64,000 bases of DNA. It comes from Mantis religiosa (taxonomy: Eukaryota > Arthropoda > Insecta > Mantodea > Mantidae). Shown here piece by piece: positions 33,270 through 44,347 of the stretch. The stretch is taken from contig CM060950.1 in the NCBI GenBank assembly GCA_030765055.1, positions 278,176,311-278,240,310 on the forward strand. The letters are read 5' to 3'. The position numbers and the translations under genes were made by a program. Under the pieces are notes generated by a model. The model saw only the letters and a list, made by a program, of their open reading frames with translations. It was not told the DNA's origin and searched no databases. Positions within the stretch are counted from its first letter, which is position 1; every line of letters begins with the position of its first letter.

Positions 33270-34130
33270 GATTTGTGATTACAGTCTGATTTTTAAAAGA
33301 AGATACGTGAAGGTCACCTGTTTCTCCACGTGGGCTCCTGCAATGTTGCCCAGCAGTAGACAGGAAGTGATGAAGATCCCCTTCCTTTATCCTCTCAACA
33401 CTCGAAACATAAACAAGGGTTCGAGTTATCTTACTTCAACAAAAACATGCACAGTTAATCTGTATTAGCCTACTTTAAGTACACAAATAAGTTGTACACG
33501 CATTCACTGCGCTGTAGCGTCTTCACATGTGTCAGTTCTTTTAAATAAATGTTGCACTATATAACTAATATTACATACTTAACGTTATTGTTGCTATGCA
33601 TCGTAAGTTGACTTTCCCGCACAGTGCGGTAAGTATTTGTCCATCGAAACACATATAGGCGATGCACGTTTTTAAATCTAACATAAATATTCTATTGCAT
33701 TTATTAACATTTAAGCTAATATCTTAACTACTAACATTCAGATTGATATAAATATACATAATGCAGAAAATAATATGCATACACATGTAGTAAGCACATA
33801 ACCGAATCTCGGCGCAAGTGCATCGTTTTTTTCAAATCTTTCTTCGTTGCGTATAAAGTGTTAACTACATTAGTATCGCAAAATACTATTATTAACGACT
33901 TTATCAATTGCCATGGTCATATCAACGCCGCCGATATGCTGGAATTTTGACCCACAGGAATTCTTTTATATGCAAGCAGATCTACTCGTATGGGACTGTC
34001 GCTAATAAAACACACTTAAACATCATCGGTTTGTTCCGGGATTGCTTCCACGACCTTGGAATCATTAAGCCAGCATCTAAACAACTGAGCCATACGGACC
34101 GACTACACGGGTGGATTCTGAATACATATA
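33270..34130 (+). repeat. Left arm of a near-perfect inverted repeat
   Basis: Inverted copy of about 36240-37090. The inner ~700 bp seem almost identical; I noted two differences, near 33514 and 33546. The outer ~100 bp carry several more (33320-33345). The arm contains a tRNA-like segment (33950-34110, opposite strand: TATGGCTCAGTTGTTTAGA as an A-box-like motif). No gene. Confidence 0.85.
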
Positions 34131-34149
34131 TATATAATTTGTAAGCAAG

Positions 34150-35850
34150 CATACCTGATAACATAATTCGTACAGAGGACATATTCCTTCCATATCGACC
34201 TCTTCGTCGCTATCACCTCCATCACGTTGTTTCTCCTCCTCCTCCTGCTCCTCCTCCTCCTTCTCCTCCTCTTCCGCCTCACTGGAATCGCTGCTGGAGC
34301 AGTTTCCAGGACTAATAATCAGCTCATTAACACAATCGTCCATGATGTCATACAATAACCTCATCCAGCGCTTTTCCCACGTGCATTATTCAGTTCTTCT
34401 ACTTTTCAGGAGTTACTTCTTTTATTGCTTCATTTGTCAGCTGTTCCACTTCAGCCATAGTGAATGTCTTATTATGTCTTGCGACATAGCCCTTTACTTC
34501 TGCCCGGATTCATCCAATAGGTTTGCCTGCCTCGGTAGCCTAGATGGTAGCATGTCTGCCTCTCGTTCAAGAGGTCCCTAGTTCGAATCTTGGTCAGGGT
34601 GAGTTACCTGGATAAGGTTTTTTCCGGGATTTTCCCTTATTTTAAAAGACGAATTTCGTCTGATATGACTTAACGTTGGAGGACGCAAATTAAAAAAAAA
34701 AAGACGAATGCCGGGTAACTGTAAGCTGGACTCATTTGAGCATCATTTCACCCAATTCATTCACCGTCCGATATGACTTAACGTTGGAGGACGTATATTT
34801 TGGGTTCGGGTTGTTTTGCTTTATTAGAATTAGTAAGTCCCATTTTCCCATTGTATTGTCACATGGCACATTATGACGAGTGAGCCATTCTAACATTTGC
34901 ACTTTGGTGTTGCTGTTAGTGAGCGCCTTATCTATTTGGACTGTGTGGTATGGGGCGTTATCCATGAAGATGGCACTAGATTGTGGCATGTTAGGAAATA
35001 GCTGATTCTTAAACCACCTAAGGAAATGGTCATGGTCCACGTCTTCGTAATACTCCGCAGTTTTTTTGGACCTGAAGAGCAGGAGGGCGTCATCAGCAGA
35101 ACCATGTGACGTACCTCCATGGCCAATAATAAAGCGACCACCTTTCCCTACAGGTCCTTTTGTAGTACTTTCAAGTGCGCCGTCAGTCCAGCTCTTTGAG
35201 ACAGTATGGCCGGCTTTTACCCAGGTTTCATCCAACCACACTATTGCATGTAAATTCTTGATCAGTATTTCTCTTAGAAACAAAGCCCTTAGCGCTACAA
35301 TATCTGATCTTTCGAGTATCAGTTTTCTGTTATTTTTTAATTCAAATCCCAGATCATGGAGGACTTTATTTAAAGAGCTAAGGCTTCCTTCAAATAACTC
35401 TGCTTCTTTAAGGGAAGGAAGAAGCTTACGTGTTGTAGGATGCGCCTTTCGGGTGTAATAGCCGTAGAAGCTCCTTCTTATGGCATCTAATTGAAAACTA
35501 TCCAGTTGTGCGACTGAAAATGCTCTTGGTCGTTGTTTTCCAGAAGTAAGAAATCGTGATGGACCTGACTGTAGCTGCTTCTTTTTAGAGATTCTAGATA
35601 CCATCACTTCTCTTATTTTAAGGGCACAAAGCAGTCCTTTTTCTCATTTGGTTAAAAAGGAATAAGCTATTCATTGGTATGGAGCAAACTCTCGCCTTCC
35701 TGTTCCAAGAATTCCCTTAAGAGAACAGACAAATTCTCTAGCTTGACTCTGCAACGTAACATGCCAACCGTAAGTTGATCTTTGCCTTGGGCCATGAATC
35801 CTTGGTCTACCTCTAATCCTACCGCCACTATGTCTTGCTTCCATAATGAC
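34150..35850 (-). pseudogene. IS630/DDE_3-type transposase, interrupted by a SINE
   Basis: The main open part (34800-35607) has a helix-turn-helix region (SQAREFVCSL upstream; RPRAFSVAQLDSFQLDAIRR), then IVWLDETWVKAGHTVSKSW (first catalytic D), ALLLFRSKKTAEYYED, and IFMDNAPYH (second D). After NNPNPKY about 25 codons are missing and a SINE-2 sits at 34526-34795. Beyond it NPIG and a stop stand where NPIELIW (Glu) is expected. EVKGYVARHNKTF and an acidic Ser/Glu tail (EEEEKEEEEQEEEE) follow, with stops and a frameshift. The gene fills most of the space between the palindrome arms, so it may be the transposase of a long-TIR element. Confidence 0.8.
34526..34795 (+). mobile_element. SINE-2 copy with internal duplication
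   Basis: tRNA-like head GCCTCGGTAGCCTAGATGG (A box) and GTTCGAATCTTGG (B box), then GGTGAGTTACCTGGATAAGG and a body. The segment GATATGACTTAACGTTGGAGG occurs twice (about 34662 and 34772) with an A-run between, so part of the body is duplicated. It lies inside the DDE_3 transposase. No clean target duplication is visible; host codons are missing at the site. Confidence 0.8.
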
Positions 35851-36074
35851 GTGTTTTAATCGTGTTGTCACAAAGTGGGCTAACAACACACAACGCAACT
35901 GAACACTCAAGCAAACTCTGTTTCCAGCACACAACTAGCGATGACTAACCTGAAGAGCATGTGATTCATCAGTGTAACCAACCAGGCAACATTTGTTTAC
36001 GTTTCTATAGCAACGACCCTCCCCTCTTACCCTTCGCGTCCCTTGTATATATATTATTTTGTTTTAACGTACAT

Positions 36075-36214
<140 letters not shown>

Positions 36215-36239
36215 TGGAGGAAGATTTAACAATAAAATA

Positions 36240-37090
36240 TATATTCAGAATCCACCCGTGTAGTCGGTCCGTATGGCTCAGTTGTTTAGATGCTGGCTTA
36301 ATGATTCCAAGGTCGTGGAAGCAATCCCGGAACAAACCGATGATGTTTAAGTGTGTTTTATTAGCGACAGTCCCATACGAGTAGATCTGCTTGCATATAA
36401 AAGAATTCCTGTGGGTCAAAATTCCAGCATATCGGCGGCGTTGATATGACCATGGCAATTGATAAAGTCGTTAATAATAGTATTTTGCGATACTAATGTA
36501 GTTAACACTTTATACGCAACGAAGAAAGATTTGAAAAAAACGATGCACTTGCGCCGAGATTCGGTTATGTGCTTACTACATGTGTATGCATATTATTTTC
36601 TGCATTATGTATATTTATATCAATCTGAATGTTAGTAGTTAAGATATTAGCTTAAATGTTAATAAATGCAATAGAATATTTATGTTAGATTTAAAAACGT
36701 GCATCGCCTATATGTGTTTCGATGGACAAATACTTACCGCACTGTGCGGGAAAGTCAACTTACGATGCATAGCAACAATAACGTTAAGTATGTAATATTA
36801 GTTATATAGTGCAACATTTGTTTAAAAGAACTGACACATGTGAAGACGCTACAGCGCAGTGAATGTGTGTACAACTTATTTGTGTACTTAAAGTAGGCTA
36901 ATACAGATTAACTGTGCATGTTTTTGTTGAAGTAAGATAACTCGAACCCTTGTTTATGTTTCGAGTGTTGAGAGGATAAAGGAAGGGGATCTTCATCACT
37001 TCCTGTCTACTGCTGGGCAACATTGCAGGAACCCAAGTGGAGAAAGAGGTGACCTTCACGTATCTTCTTTGAAAGATCCGACTGTAGTTA
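36240..37090 (-). repeat. Right arm of the inverted repeat
   Basis: Inverted copy of about 33270-34130; the spacer between arms is about 2.1 kb. Its outer end runs into the DDE_3 fragment starting at 37069, and the first bases of that fragment are still shared with the left arm. Confidence 0.85.
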
Positions 37091-37329
37091 TAGATATTGC
37101 TTCTAACCATATTACTAAAACTTTAAACTCTTTAAGAAGAGATACACTTTCTTGGTTGCAAAATCACAATATCCCGTTTGATGAAAATAACACCAAAACA
37201 AAATTATATGATTTAGTTCTAGCCAACGAGCCGACCCAGAAGAACTATTTGATTGACCAAATATTGTCAGAATATAAGTTGCTTCCTCCGTACCATCGGA
37301 ATCTGAATCGTATAGAATTAAATGCGTAG
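37069..37329 (+). pseudogene. IS630/DDE_3-type transposase, middle fragment
   Basis: 86 open codons: TVVIDIASNH (second catalytic D region), LSWLQNHNIPFDENNTKTKL, then LLPPYHRNLNRIELNA, which keeps the Glu of the family's LPPYHxxLNPIEL motif. The frame ends right after that motif. The missing C-terminus is of the kind present at 31545-31850, but the two are not contiguous. Confidence 0.75.
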
Positions 37330-38159
37330 ATGTCAACACCGTGTTACTTGTAAAAATGTAACTTTTAAAACAAAATACCTTGAAATGTGCTGCCAATGAT
37401 TTGAGTAAATGGCAAATGGAATGGAAAAAGGTATGCTATCATGTGGATGAAATACGAGTAAAACAGGAGTACTGGAAAATAAGATGCACTAACGGAAGCA
37501 AGAATTGAAAGAATTATAATAGAAGACAATGGGATGGAAACAGTGATGAGGATGACAGTAAGAAGAAGAAATGTCAGACATAGAAGTATTAAAATATGAT
37601 TAAACAGAAATATGTTTAACTCCGTGCTAAGTTATTGTGTGTAAATGAAAAACATTTCTGGAACTATTGTATTTATTTTTTTTTGGAGACTTTACTTCAG
37701 TCTCTTCCCTCTCTTCCCCAAATAGCGAAGAGTAAAATAGACAATGCATTGATACTTGAGAGGGTGAAGTCATCGCAATGAGATATCGTTGCCATTGAAG
37801 GCCAGGGAAAACAAGCGAAGAGACTCGTATCAAAGCTTTCATTTAAATGTTTCAGTGTTCAAGAACCATTGTGCGATCTATAGAAGTGGCAACACGCTTG
37901 AAGCGAAACCCGCGTGCTGTGCTAGTGTGCTCATGAGCTACTGTTTATTACTGGTGTGCATCCTGTGTAAAAACGTAATTTTTGTGACCAATGATTATTA
38001 CGTGGCACGAGAAGCGTTTAATTATTCTTATTTAAGTTAGTTATAATGAATCCATAACACGACTTGGTGTGTTCCATTCTCCAAACACCCTTTTCTTTAT
38101 GGAAAAAATGATGACAAACGCGACGTGGTAAACATCGTTAGGCCATCACCAGCGCTCTC
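37330..38159. other. No gene recognised
   Basis: Mixed sequence without a convincing frame. It may include decayed 5' parts of the hAT element that begins to be readable at 38160. Confidence 0.4.
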
Positions 38160-38480
38160 TTTAGAAAAACGTTGTGGCGGAGCATCTTAAAAATACAGCA
38201 GGAAATTTAAGACTCGATGATATTAGGAACATAAATGGCTGTGCGGAGGTGGCTATTATAAAAAACTGTACTGCTGGCCCTGTTTGCTTATCGGCGTTAC
38301 AAAGGGCACGTGGAAAAACAATCGCGTGGCGGATTTGAACAATATTACCCGGAGATTCGGAAAGCATGAAGCGTCTTTGGAACATTTAAGGAATTGTGAC
38401 GGATTGAAGGAACTGAAAAATAAAACTATAACAAAATTGCAGCTGCTCTTCGGGAAAGCTGGTGTGTATATATTGTAAAA
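38160..38480 (+). pseudogene. hAT transposase (ZMYM1-like type), N-terminal zinc-finger region
   Basis: With one frame change near 38280 the reading shows a TTF-type finger segment (CWPCLLIGVTKGTW), then ADLNNITRRFGKHEASLEHLRNC, the family's S/T-D-L-N-N-L...KHE-S-xxH motif. It ends at a stop at 38476-38478. Middle and C-terminal parts of such a gene lie at 42400-42783 and 49937-50690. They could be one old element spread out by insertions, but that is inference. Confidence 0.6.
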
Positions 38481-39620
38481 TACAACGAGAACGTTAAGCT
38501 TAAGAGACTTTTCCTACAATATCCCATTAGGGCTGCTTTATTTGTAAGTAGACAAGAAGTGGTATTTCGTTGACGTAATGAAAGGACTCTTTGAATAAAG
38601 GTAATTTTAAGGAACTTTTAGATTTATATACCAAGTGAGTCAGCCGTCCCTTATTTGTCTGGAAGGTAGGCTACCCGTCAAACGACATGTGCGCCTTAGT
38701 CAAGTTTTACGCTTACTAAAATGTATTGCTTGACGTTCTCAGGGGGAGGATTGCGCAAAATACAGAGGAATACCGGTTTAAGGGACAAAACATACTCCTC
38801 GCTAAAGTACACCTAAAAAACATAGACTCTTGTTCTGCGAGAGAATTCTGGTTTCCAGACGATTTTTCAAACTTTTAATTAGCGTATACATAGCAACGTA
38901 ATTCTGTAAACGCCTCGTAAAAAGTGGACCTATCATATGGGTACACTAACGACGTCAGCTGAAAAGAAATTGGCGGATTCTTGTGCTTAAAGCAGGGGTT
39001 AGTTGCCAAAATTTAGGAAAACTTTAGAGACACGCCTTATCCATCATGGACAGGTACAGCCAAACCGGACATATTGTTAAACAACGGTTCATTTATAGTT
39101 TTGCGTGAACTACGTCCCATGCACCTCAATTAACACGCATAAGAGGTTTTGCCATTTAAGTATTACTATTAAAACGCCCAGCAAATGATTAAAACCGTCT
39201 TAAAAGGATAAATAAATCAAGGAAGAAAACTCGCGAGGTGTCAATGGTATAGCGCCAGGTATACAAGTCGTACTATTGAACACGGAGGGTGCTTTCAGAC
39301 AAGTATCGAAATAACTGAGTAGGTTTCTGGCGTCTCTTGTGCCCTAATGCCCCCAATGACACAGGTTCGAATCTCAGCATTGCAAATATCGATTTTTTTG
39401 TGTTCATCAAAACTTGGAAAGTGAGTTTACAATAATCTAATTATGAAGTCCCTCAGGGTTTAGGGCAGCATCTATAATTTAATTCGTTTTTGGTTATGTG
39501 CATTTTGTAATAGAACAGGTATAATGATTTCTGCCCCATTGGACTGGCATGATGCAGTGTGTTATTATGAAGGACGACCCCTTCGTTCTCCACACATACG
39601 CTATCGCATGATACCTATTT
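38481..39620. other. No gene recognised; one tRNA-like B box
   Basis: No supported frame. A tRNA-like patch at about 39325-39395 ends in a B-box-like GGTTCGAATCTC, probably a SINE head remnant. Confidence 0.4.
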
Positions 39621-39639
39621 TGTGCCAGTATTTCATTAT

Positions 39640-40656
39640 GTATTCGACAGACGAGTACATAGATATGGTTTTGATTTAAGGAGAAGCAAGAACAAATACA
39701 GCAGGAGAGATATCCAAATAGATGACAACCAGCAGCAAACACCTTCCGGAATGCTGAAAGGCGTCTGCGTGTAACAGCATCACTTGCGAGAATGCCTTCT
39801 GTTAGACACGCACCGGTAGCAGCAGTTATGGACGTCATCCAGAACATTCCGCATACTAGTACACGAGCAGTTGTTCAGGAGGTGAATATCAGCCAGTCTT
39901 CTTTAGTGCGAATATTGAACACTAAATAAGTTCCATCCTTATCGTTTACACCTATACCAAGCACTTCACGGGAGACATTCTGAAGCTTATCGAAGTTATC
40001 TTTCGTGAGTGGTTGCTGCAGCGAGTGGCAAATGATGTGGGATTCGCATCCAGGAAACTGTTTTCTAACGCATCAAGATTCCACAACAATGGAACTGTAA
40101 ATCGCCACAATATGCACTATTGGAGTGTTGATAATCCTCATTGGGTAAGGGAGGCAGCATTCCAAGAGCAGTGGGGTGTAAATATCTGGTGTGGAATCTT
40201 AGAAGACCACGAGGTTGGACCATTATTCTTCGAGGGGCATCTAACAGGAGCACGCTAATTAGAATTCCTCCGAAATGAGCTCCCCTTATTATTAGAAAAT
40301 GTGCCACTGATGGAGCGAATGAGATGTCGTTTCAACACGATGGTGTTCCTCCGCAGCGGCAGAGGATCGTCTGCAATCTTTTGAATGCTGCACATCCTGG
40401 TCATTGGATAGGAAGACAAGGGGCAGTCTCCTGGCCTGCCAGATCACCTGATCTGACACCCCTTGACTTTCTCCTGTGGGATTATTTAAAAGAACGCGTT
40501 TATGCAGAGGAGCTGGACAATCCAGAAACCCTTCGCCAGCATATTACACTGGCCTGTAGATCTGTTGAACCCGCAATGTTACATCGAGTTAGAGACTCCA
40601 TTCAACAGCGTGCCCAGGCGTGCATTACGCAAGAAGGTCATCAGTTCAAGCACTAG
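39640..40656 (+). pseudogene. Tc1/mariner-superfamily transposase (DUF4817-like type)
   Basis: The start region reads YSTDEYIDMVLI near 39640. It then runs through frames with ARMPSVRHAPVAAVMDVIQN and a helix-turn-helix VQEVNISQSSLVRIL. The catalytic region includes NPHWVREAAFQEQWGVNIWCGIL, FFEGHLTGAR, FQHDGVPPQ (second acidic position) and ARSPDLTPLDFLLWDYLKERVY (last Asp), ending EGHQFKH before a stop at 40654-40656. Stops near 39925 and 40256 and a frameshift near 40320 inactivate it. The motif set is that of a Tc1/mariner relative widespread in insects. Confidence 0.75.
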
Positions 40657-40694
40657 CTTCGTTAGAGGAGTCGTGTACCAGGAATAGAAAAAGG

Positions 40695-41020
40695 AAATTA
40701 ATTGTTCTCTCACACTGGCCGTGTGTAGGCTTAAGTATGGAAAGGTAGAGTCAAACTGAAAAATTCAATGCTATAGCCGGGATTTGAACCACGGATCTTC
40801 TGGTCTCCGTCTAGCCGCTCTAACCAATTGAGCTACTATGGCCAACATGCCGATATGACATTAAATTCTCCAACTGACTCGTGCTTTTCCCAGTAAGCCA
40901 CTTAGGAGTTCTCATAAACACATGAGAGAACTACCTTAATGGTGACTAACAACCTGTAAGTACGTTAAGGCCCGGTATTTATAGTTAACCACTATTAGTG
41001 TAAATTAATTAAAATTAATT
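40695..41020 (-). repeat. SINE-3 (tRNA-like) copy 1
   Basis: Minus-strand tRNA-like head GGCCATAGTAGCTCAATTGG with GTTAGAGCGGC and a B box GTGGTTCAAATCCCGG (about 40775-40845). It is followed by a body ending TTTTTCAGTTTGACTC...CCATAC. The flanking part, with CCACTTAGGAGTTCTCATAA, is also shared with copy 3. Confidence 0.7.
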
Positions 41021-41180
41021 GTTCTTTCACAATGGCCGTGCGTAGGCTAAAGTATGGAAAGGTATAGTCAGACTGAAAAATTCAATGCCATAGCCGGGAT
41101 TTGAACCACGGATCTCCTGGTCTCCGTCCAGCCGCTCTAACCAATTGAGCTACTATGGCCAACGTGTCGACATGACACTA
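41021..41180 (-). repeat. SINE-3 copy 2
   Basis: Second minus-strand copy of the tRNA-like unit, with the same order and a few differences from copy 1. It lacks the longer flanking segment. Confidence 0.7.
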
Positions 41181-41470
41181 AACTCAATTAATTTCCATTA
41201 ATTGACCTAATAGTGGTTAACTATAAAGCCCGGGCCTTAAAGTACTATCATGTTGTAAGTCGCCATTAGGTAGTTGTCTCATGTGTTTATGAGAACTCCT
41301 AAGTGGTTTACTGGGTAAAACAAGAGTGAGTTGCAGAATTTAATGTCATGTCGGCACGTTGGCCATAGTAACTCAATTGGTTAGAGCGGCTGGGCGGAGA
41401 CCAGAAGATCCGTGGTTCAAATCCCGGCAATGGCATTGAATTTTTCAGTCTGACTCTACCTTTCCAATAG
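41181..41470 (+). repeat. SINE-3 copy 3, inverted
   Basis: Plus-strand copy: GGCCATAGTAACTCAATTGG, GTTAGAGCGGCTGGG, GTGGTTCAAATCCCGG, then TTTTTCAGTCTGACTC. Together with copies 1 and 2 it forms an inverted repeat around 41180. Not a functional tRNA: the T stem does not pair cleanly and the unit is repeated with a common body. Confidence 0.7.
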
Positions 41471-41799
41471 AAAAAGTGTCATTCCAGTGCCACAAAACAT
41501 ACCAATTTGAAACGACATAATAGCATAATAATTATAAGTCTTCAGAATTGTGTTTAACTTCCATGTTAAATTTTAATATTTTAATTTCCTTGTTTTCTGT
41601 GTTCAAATCTGTATAAATGATCCTTATTTCAATTGCACCTACCTACATGTGTGTTTAAACAACTATGTACTTGTTGTTCGCTAGTAAAGAAACATCATAC
41701 AATACTATAAAACATAAATAAAGCAATTAAATATAAAAATAATAACGCTTTTTAGAACAATAATTGTAAATTATATCGCATGGTAAAAATATATAGTAT

Positions 41800-41890
41800 A
41801 CCCATGCAGGGGATTCGAACCACTTTCACAGCAAACAGATAACATAACAGTGTTGCACTCGTTCTAACTGAGCTATCTGGTAACGTGTGA
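41800..41890 (-). repeat. tRNA-like sequence
   Basis: The minus strand shows GATAGCTCAGTTAGAACGAG (A box) and GTGGTTCGAATCCCCTGC (B box), but about 45 bases separate the D-arm-like and T-arm-like parts. This looks like a SINE head or tRNA pseudogene rather than a tRNA gene. Confidence 0.4.
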
Positions 41891-42138
41891 GGTAAACATT
41901 CCGTTCAGTATATAGTATTCGCTGGTTCCAGTGAATATTTGCAGACGTGCAAATGCCAGCTGTGTAATTGCGTATACATTGCAGGTGATGCGTGAACATC
42001 TATATTAATACTATTTTCGTCGATTGTTTAACATCGATGTTAAATACCTGGGTGGGACCTAGAAATGGGGTCGATGTTTTCATGTTGGAGTATAAAATGC
42101 GAATTGCATAAAACTCGAGAAAAAGGGGAATTCTCTTT

Positions 42139-42374
42139 TGCTTAGTAATTTACGTCCTCTAACGTTAAGTCATATCGGTTGGTGAATGAACTGGGTGAAA
42201 TGATGCTCAAATGAATCCAGGGTCCATGGAGCTTAGAGATACCCCACATTTGCCTTGAAGGATAAGGGAAAACCCCGGAAAAACCTTATCCAGGTAACTC
42301 ACCCTAACCGAGATTCGAACTCGGGACCTCTTGAACGCGAGGCAGACATGTTACCATCTACGCTACCGAGGCGT
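42139..42374 (-). mobile_element. SINE-2 copy
   Basis: Minus strand: head GCCTCGGTAGCGTAGATGG, B box GAGTTCGAATCTCGG, then GGTGAGTTACCTGGATAAGG and a body ending near ACGTAAATTAC. This best-preserved head defines the family. Target duplication not clear. Confidence 0.85.
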
Positions 42375-42399
42375 GCAGTAAGGTGCAGCAGACTCACCT

Positions 42400-42783
42400 G
42401 GTATAGAGGGAAGCCCCATCGAAATTCAAAACCACTATTCCAGCATAAAAGCCGGTTCTGTAGGTCATTCAAAAACAATACAAAATGAAATTACAGATAG
42501 CATCTTCGATTATATAAGGGGCTCTATTAATGATGAAATGAAGGACACACCATTCTAGCCAACGGTCTTATGTTCTTGGTACCGAGATTGGAAGGCGTAT
42601 ACCTACAAGATCAGATGGTCCTCGGTTTCTGAGACCTTAAAGGTAATAGTAGAAGAATGGGACGGAATGATACGGGTATTTGAATGATTCAACAAGTATT
42701 CCTCAGGCTAAGGGATTCATAAATAAGGTTAATAGCTTTGAATTTGCTTTCCTATCTCTAGTTTTTAAAGACATTTTTGATAT
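42400..42783 (+). pseudogene. hAT transposase, middle part
   Basis: Reads VGHSKTIQNEITDSIFDYIR and INDEMKDTPF, a conserved block of ZMYM1-like hAT proteins. After several breaks it reads LNLLSYL/FEFAFLSLVFKDIFD up to the insertion point of LTR element B. It continues at 49937 after the target duplication ATAT. Confidence 0.65.
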
Positions 42784-43863
42784 TGTAACCGCAGTATCAG
42801 ACAGCGATTAGGAGGTGGCGAATTAATCGAAATCACGAGAATTAAAAAAGAAGATAAATTAATAAAAATGCTTTGCTAAACTAATATAAAATATTGTTAT
42901 ATTAATATGAAATTAGAATGAAATTAGAGTAATGATTAAAATAGCGGTTTAATTAAGAATAAGATGGGAAGAATATAATTTAAGACAACTAACATGCTAG
43001 AATCCATGTAAGGGAGAGAAAATATTTCTGTAAAATCTGAACACAAGTCGGGGAGACAGGAAGAGGTGACCGTTAGCCTCTTTGTTTAAGGAAAGGTTCA
43101 ATGTCTGAGAACTATAACCAGCAATGTGTAGGAACAATAAGGTTTCCAAGATGCGGTCAAGCATAAGACCTAAAAGGATTTACTTTGCTGAGGTGATAAC
43201 GATGTATACCGTTACAAAGAGCCCAGGGTAGGCGTGACCCAACTCACGGTGGGATGTAACGTCAATGAGTTCGATGAGTTTTGCTAACCAATAAAGAAAA
43301 ATCGAAATAAAATGAGAAACCAATAATAATGTAAGATTTGAGAAATGGGGAGAAGAGTGAGTTATTTTGGTCATGTGATAAGGGTTAGAGTGGGGATCAG
43401 AATAAAGTACGAACTGAATCGCAGAGTAGACGAAAAATCACTTCAACAGTCATACTACGAGGGGAAAGATGTGTTAGTGCGCGTGAAGAAGAAGTAGTAA
43501 AGATTTCTAAGTCCGAAATGTAGGGAAGTCAAGAATAACGCAACCAGCGTAAGAGAAGCAGCAGAAGAATTTTATAATAGCAAAGTATTCGCCGTATAAA
43601 GAATTAAGAGAATTCTGTTAGGAAGTTTAGTAACAGGTGGTCACCGCTACAAATCAATCTGAATCAACGAACTTAGTGAGAATTGAATTAAATCATTTTT
43701 TGCAACGAACCAGTATATTATTGAGACAACTGAGCAGCCAACAAACAACAAATCCATTTCCTACAACCATTCACCTGAGGATAAGAGATCTCATAGCTCC
43801 AATTAGAACCCAAATCAAAAGTAAACACCAACCAATTGAAATCTGACATGCGGGTATGCCGCA
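42784..43863 (+). repeat. 5' LTR of element B
   Basis: 1080 bp starting TGTAACCGCAG and ending GTATGCCGCA. It corresponds to the LTRs of copy A in inverted orientation but lacks the amplified ~75-bp units. The 3' LTR differs by a few small indels and substitutions. Confidence 0.9.
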
Positions 43864-43866
43864 TAA

Positions 43867-43884
43867 TGGCGCCGACACGTTGGG
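43867..43884 (+). promoter_or_regulatory. Primer binding site, tRNA-Lys type, degraded (element B)
   Basis: TGGCGCCGACACGTTGGGG, three bases after the LTR. Compared with the exact site in copy A, two small changes disrupt the middle. Confidence 0.7.
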
Positions 43885-44347
43885 GCTTCGAATTGTAGGA
43901 AATGGGTGAAATGTAACGACGACAACGACGAGGAGAAGTGAGAAGAACGACGACGAAGGACGACTACGAGGAGAAGTGAGAAAACCGACGACGACAACTA
44001 CGATGAGGACAGCAGAGACTACGAAGAAGACGGCAAAAACAACTAACAAGTAAAATTTTCCCCCAACCAAGAGAGAAGTTCAAGTTCTTTCGACATCAAC
44101 TGAGCCTACTAGACGACGAGCAGCACGACAAAAATTGGTAAAGACATCACATAAACACCACAGCCGTACAACAGAACTGTGAGTTACACATACTCAATTT
44201 ATATTTCTTGTAAATGTAATATCATTCATTGAGATCAATATCTATGTAATGTCTTAGTAATAAGTATTTTGGAAGGGAAATTAGTAAATTTAAAGGGGAA
44301 GTTCAATGCTTTTGAGAAATAAGAAGATCGTACAGAATAAATTTAAA
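43885..44347 (+). other. Leader of element B
   Basis: Untranslated region, GAC/GAAG-rich at 43917-44010. An upstream in-frame ATG at 44306 would add 14 codons to gag. In copy A the equivalent short frame ends in a stop before gag, so 44348 is the conserved start. Confidence 0.6.
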
